Shown in pieces: positions 61,392-64,000 of a stretch of 64,000 nt of DNA. A program made the position numbers and the translations under genes. Positions within the stretch are counted from its first letter, which is position 1; every line of letters starts with the position of its first letter. Origin of the DNA: Chitinophaga solisilvae (GTDB lineage: Bacteria; Bacteroidota; Bacteroidia; Chitinophagales; Chitinophagaceae); the NCBI RefSeq assembly GCF_009928525.1, contig NZ_JAABOK010000010.1, positions 211,019 to 275,018 of the forward strand, read 5' to 3'. The notes beneath the pieces are model-generated. The model ran no database searches, was not told where the DNA came from, and worked only from the letters and a program-made list of their open reading frames with translations.

Positions 61392-62900
61392 ATGCAGAAG
61401 CAAGTATTACATACCGACGTGTTAATGATAGGCGCAGGTATTATGAGCGCCACGCTGGCTACCATGCTGCGGCAGCTGTCGCCGGAAAAATCCATACATA
61501 TCTACGAACGCCTGGATACCGTTGCCGGCGAAAGCTCGGATGCCTGGAACAATGCCGGTACGGGGCATTCCGCATTATGTGAACTGAATTATACGCCGGA
61601 ACGGGAAGACGGAACCATCGATACCAGCAAGGCTATTCATATCATGGAACAGTTTGAGGTGTCCAAACAGTTCTGGACCTACCTGCTGGAACAGGGACTG
61701 TTGCAGCAGCCGGAGGATTTTATCCGCAGTGTACCGCATATGAGTTTCGTACACGGAGAAAAGGATGTGATCTATCTCCGTAAAAGATTTGAAGCCCTGC
61801 AGCAGTACCGTCTGTATCAGGGAATGGAATATGCTGAAGATCCGGCAACACTGCAGCGATGGATACCGTTGGTGATGGAAGGCCGCGATCAGTCTGAAAA
61901 AGCGGCGGCCACTCATATGGAGCTGGGCACCGATGTGAACTATGGCGCCCTCACGCGCGCACTGATGCATGAACTGCAACAACAACACAATACCAGCCTG
62001 CACCTGGAGCATGAAGTGGAAGATCTCGACCGGGACGGAGATAAATGGGAGGCACGCATCAAAAACCTGATTACCGGAGATACTTTTCACCTCACCGCCG
62101 ATTTCGTATTTATCGGCGCCGGCGGTGGCGCACTCCACCTGCTGCAGAAGTCGCGTATCCCTGAAAGCCGCGAATATGGCGGGTTTCCGGTCGGCGGGGA
62201 ATGGCTGATCTGTAAGAAGCCGGAAATCGTTAACCGGCATCATGCCAAGGTATACGGACAGGCATCCGTAGGCGCGCCACCCATGAGCGTACCCCATCTG
62301 GATACCAGGATTATCGGAGCGGAGAAAGCTATCCTGTTCGGACCATTCGCCACCTTCTCCACCAAATTCCTGAAGGAAGGCTCTGCATGGGATCTTTTTG
62401 AGTCCATAAAATACTGGAATATTCTGCCCATGATGCAGGTGGGACTTGAAAACTTCGATCTGGAGAAATATCTTGTGTCGCAGTTGAGCCTGTCTTTCGA
62501 AGACAGAATAGCAGCGCTGAGAATATTTTTCCCCAACGCCACCGCAGCAGACTGGGAATTGCAGGAAGCCGGGCAGCGGGTACAGGTTATCTACAATGAT
62601 CCTGATAACGGAGGCACGCTCCGCTTCGGCACAGAGGTAGTCGTCAGCAACGATGGCAGCATATCAGCGCTGCTGGGAGCTTCGCCGGGTGCCTCTACCG
62701 CTGTATCTATCATGCTGGACCTGCTGGCGCGCTGCTTCCCTGACAAACTACAAGGAGCATGGAAAGATAAACTGCAACAGATGATACCTTCCTACGGCCT
62801 GCGCCTGGAAGAACATCCGGAGCTGGCCTGGCAGGTCAGAAACCGTACCAGCAAAGCATTGCAGCTCAGCTGGAAACAACCTGAAATAAATAAACAATAG
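61392..62900 (+). CDS. mqo: Malate:quinone oxidoreductase
   Basis: 502 residues, the normal length. FAD site DVLMIGAGIMSATLATMLRQL (about 9-29), ERLDTVAGESSDAWNNAGTGHSALCELNYTPE broken at family motifs, GTDVNYGALTRALMHEL, ADFVFIGAGGGALHLLQKS, GASPGASTAVSIMLDLLARCFP. It oxidises malate to oxaloacetate and passes electrons to quinone at the membrane, feeding the TCA cycle. It is followed without any gap by the FAH-family gene. Confidence 0.95.
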   Translation: MQKQVLHTDVLMIGAGIMSATLATMLRQLSPEKSIHIYERLDTVAGESSDAWNNAGTGHSALCELNYTPEREDGTIDTSKAIHIMEQFEVSKQFWTYLLEQGLLQQPEDFIRSVPHMSFVHGEKDVIYLRKRFEALQQYRLYQGMEYAEDPATLQRWIPLVMEGRDQSEKAAATHMELGTDVNYGALTRALMHELQQQHNTSLHLEHEVEDLDRDGDKWEARIKNLITGDTFHLTADFVFIGAGGGALHLLQKSRIPESREYGGFPVGGEWLICKKPEIVNRHHAKVYGQASVGAPPMSVPHLDTRIIGAEKAILFGPFATFSTKFLKEGSAWDLFESIKYWNILPMMQVGLENFDLEKYLVSQLSLSFEDRIAALRIFFPNATAADWELQEAGQRVQVIYNDPDNGGTLRFGTEVVVSNDGSISALLGASPGASTAVSIMLDLLARCFPDKLQGAWKDKLQQMIPSYGLRLEEHPELAWQVRNRTSKALQLSWKQPEINKQ

Positions 62901-63749
62901 ATGAAACTAATCAGATCCGGAAACCGGGGAGAAGAAAAACCCGGTATTCTACTGCACGATGAACGTTACGATACTTCAGGACTGGGAGAAGACTATACCC
63001 ACGATTTCCTTGCCAGCGGCGGATTGCAGCGCCTCGCCTTTTTTGTAGAAAAGGAAAAGGACCGCCTGCCCAAAGTAGCGCCGACAGAACGATGGGGAGT
63101 GCCGCTGGCCAACCCGGGAAAAATTATCTGCGTAGGATTGAATTACCACGATCATATCAGCGAAACAGGATTCATCCCTGAAGCGGAGCCTATCCTCTTT
63201 CTCAAAGCCATGAGCGCCCTCAACGGCCCGTTCGACGGTATCACCATTCCTAAAGGCAGCCTGGAAACAGACTGGGAAACAGAACTGGGAGTAGTGATAG
63301 GCAAAACAGGTACCAACATAGAAAAGCCCGAAGCTATAGACTTTATCGCCGGTTATATACTGGTCAACGATGTCAGCGAACGTGCCTATATGAAGAAAAG
63401 AGGCGGCACCTGGGACAAGGGCAAAGGTTGTAACACCTTCGCTCCGCTGGGCCCTTACTTTGTCACCAAAGATGAAATACCCGACCCCGGCAACCTCCGT
63501 ATCTGGCTTACCCTCAATGGAGAACTGATGCAGAACGGCAATACCTCCGGCCTCATCACTAAAATTCCAGACCTCGTCGCATACAGCAGCGAGTTTTTCG
63601 GCCTCTTCCCCGGCGACATCATCTCTACCGGCTCTCCCGCAGGCAGCGGCGTGGGCCGCACCCCGCAACGCTTCCTCCGCCCCGGCGACATAATAGAATA
63701 CGGCATTGATGGGCTGGGGAGCGGGAGGCAGGAATGCAGGGAGTTTTAG
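62901..63749 (+). CDS. Fumarylacetoacetate hydrolase-family protein
   Basis: 282 residues. FAH fold: KIICVGLNYHDHISETG (near 75), LETDWETELGVVIGKTG with metal-binding Glu residues (near 115-125), DVSERAYMKKRGGTWDKGKGC (metal Asp), then LNGELMQNGNTSGLITKIPDLVAYSS and PGDIISTGSPAGSGVG. The family includes FAHD1-type oxaloacetate decarboxylases and keto-enol tautomerases. It begins on the base after the mqo stop, so the two are one operon and a role on the Mqo product oxaloacetate is plausible. Confidence 0.88.
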   Translation: MKLIRSGNRGEEKPGILLHDERYDTSGLGEDYTHDFLASGGLQRLAFFVEKEKDRLPKVAPTERWGVPLANPGKIICVGLNYHDHISETGFIPEAEPILFLKAMSALNGPFDGITIPKGSLETDWETELGVVIGKTGTNIEKPEAIDFIAGYILVNDVSERAYMKKRGGTWDKGKGCNTFAPLGPYFVTKDEIPDPGNLRIWLTLNGELMQNGNTSGLITKIPDLVAYSSEFFGLFPGDIISTGSPAGSGVGRTPQRFLRPGDIIEYGIDGLGSGRQECREF

Positions 63750-63755
63750 ATTGGA

Positions 63756-63772
63756 AATTACGAATTGCGAAT
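63756..63772. repeat. Short copy F of the ATTACGAAT repeat
   Basis: AATTACGAATTGCGAAT begins 7 bases after the FAH stop codon. Only one arm is present before the next element begins at 63773, as in copy D. Confidence 0.8.
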
Positions 63773-64000
63773 CTATAGTGTCCGGGGAAACTAAAAGCCA
63801 TAGTTAGCTTAGCGCTTCCGCGATTAACCAATAGGGCATGAAGGGCCTGAGAATGAGTATTTGTCTAAAATAACCAAAAGATATTTCAAATACTCAATTC
63901 TCTGGCCCCTCTAAAAAGTAAGCCCTTTTTCTAAGGAGAGAATAATTTTAGCTGTATAAAGTCAGGCTCTTTATTATGTCGGAGAAGTGCTTTCTCAGGT
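63773..64000. mobile_element. Left end of an IS-like element (incomplete at window edge)
   Basis: GTGTCCGGGGAAAC (63778-63791) resembles the terminal repeat of the 57580 element and directly follows the arm of repeat F. The following 210 bases hold no long open frame in the window; the body would lie beyond its end. Mobile nature is inferred from the shared terminus. Confidence 0.45.

Overview
The window looks like chromosomal DNA of a Bacteroidota bacterium, most likely a Chitinophaga-type member of the Chitinophagaceae. The signs are a complete SusC/SusD pair with its own ECF sigma and FecR genes, many lipoprotein signals, promoter -7 boxes of the TAnnTTTG type (1780, 5576, 15889, 18982, 25502, 50355, 52253, 54293), near absence of Shine-Dalgarno sites, a TPR-type sensor kinase, an HEIGH-type lipoprotein protease and a TIGR04325-type methyltransferase. 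The assignment rests on gene content, not on a database match.

Layout. 1-2.4 kb: tail of an unknown gene, a RusA-like resolvase, a small XRE regulator, and between that regulator and the next gene a set of phased palindromic boxes plus a previously unlabelled structured RNA (1795-1966) that folds like 6S RNA. 2.5-10.3 kb: AI-2E-type permease, secreted phosphoesterase with a PQQ-type propeller, and a very large DUF4011/helicase/endonuclease/DUF3320 protein of a type linked to phage defence. 10.4-15.5 kb: MacB/FtsX-type permease, a DOPA-dioxygenase-like enzyme with an Rrf2 regulator, a zinc-ribbon membrane protein, and an exported MsrA. 15.9-25.2 kb: a MutS2-like ATPase without Smr domain, an AraC regulator and a complete RND efflux operon (adaptor, pump, outer-membrane channel). 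25.5 kb: tRNA-Ser(UGA). 25.7-31.9 kb: AraC/epimerase/acetoacetate-decarboxylase-like operon, a methyltransferase, an HTH-only AraC protein, a MauE-like membrane protein and small partners. 32-38.6 kb: an accessory stretch, all on the minus strand, with a four-gene module (HNH nuclease, coiled protein, DUF4407 membrane protein, HsdR-N nuclease), two small Cys/His proteins, and a TPR kinase/response regulator pair preceded by an Asn-rich 50-residue peptide gene. 39.8-48.3 kb: a polysaccharide-type locus (sigma, FecR, SusC, SusD, sulfatase). 48.5-54.1 kb: GAPDH, second MsrA, SRPBCC protein, YcaQ-like glycosylase, HEIGH protease with a seven-repeat lectin-like propeller. 54.3-57.6 kb: a KAP-family NTPase carrying a macro-like and a PUA/EVE-like sensor region. 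57.9-63.7 kb: PqqB-like hydrolase, AHSA1 protein, acyltransferase, small lipoprotein, malate:quinone oxidoreductase and an abutting FAH-family enzyme.

Two themes cut across the window. First, a family of long intergenic inverted repeats built from ATTACGAATT/GCGAATT units occurs at 5.4, 14.6-14.8, 49.6, 57.6-57.9 and 63.8 kb, with a differently spelled but identically organised copy at 60.5 kb; four copies begin exactly on the TAA stop codon of a neighbouring gene, and two carry an IS-like insertion. Second, three separate loci (helicase-nuclease, DUF4407/HsdR-N module, KAP NTPase) look like defence or stress-response genes scattered among housekeeping genes rather than in one island.
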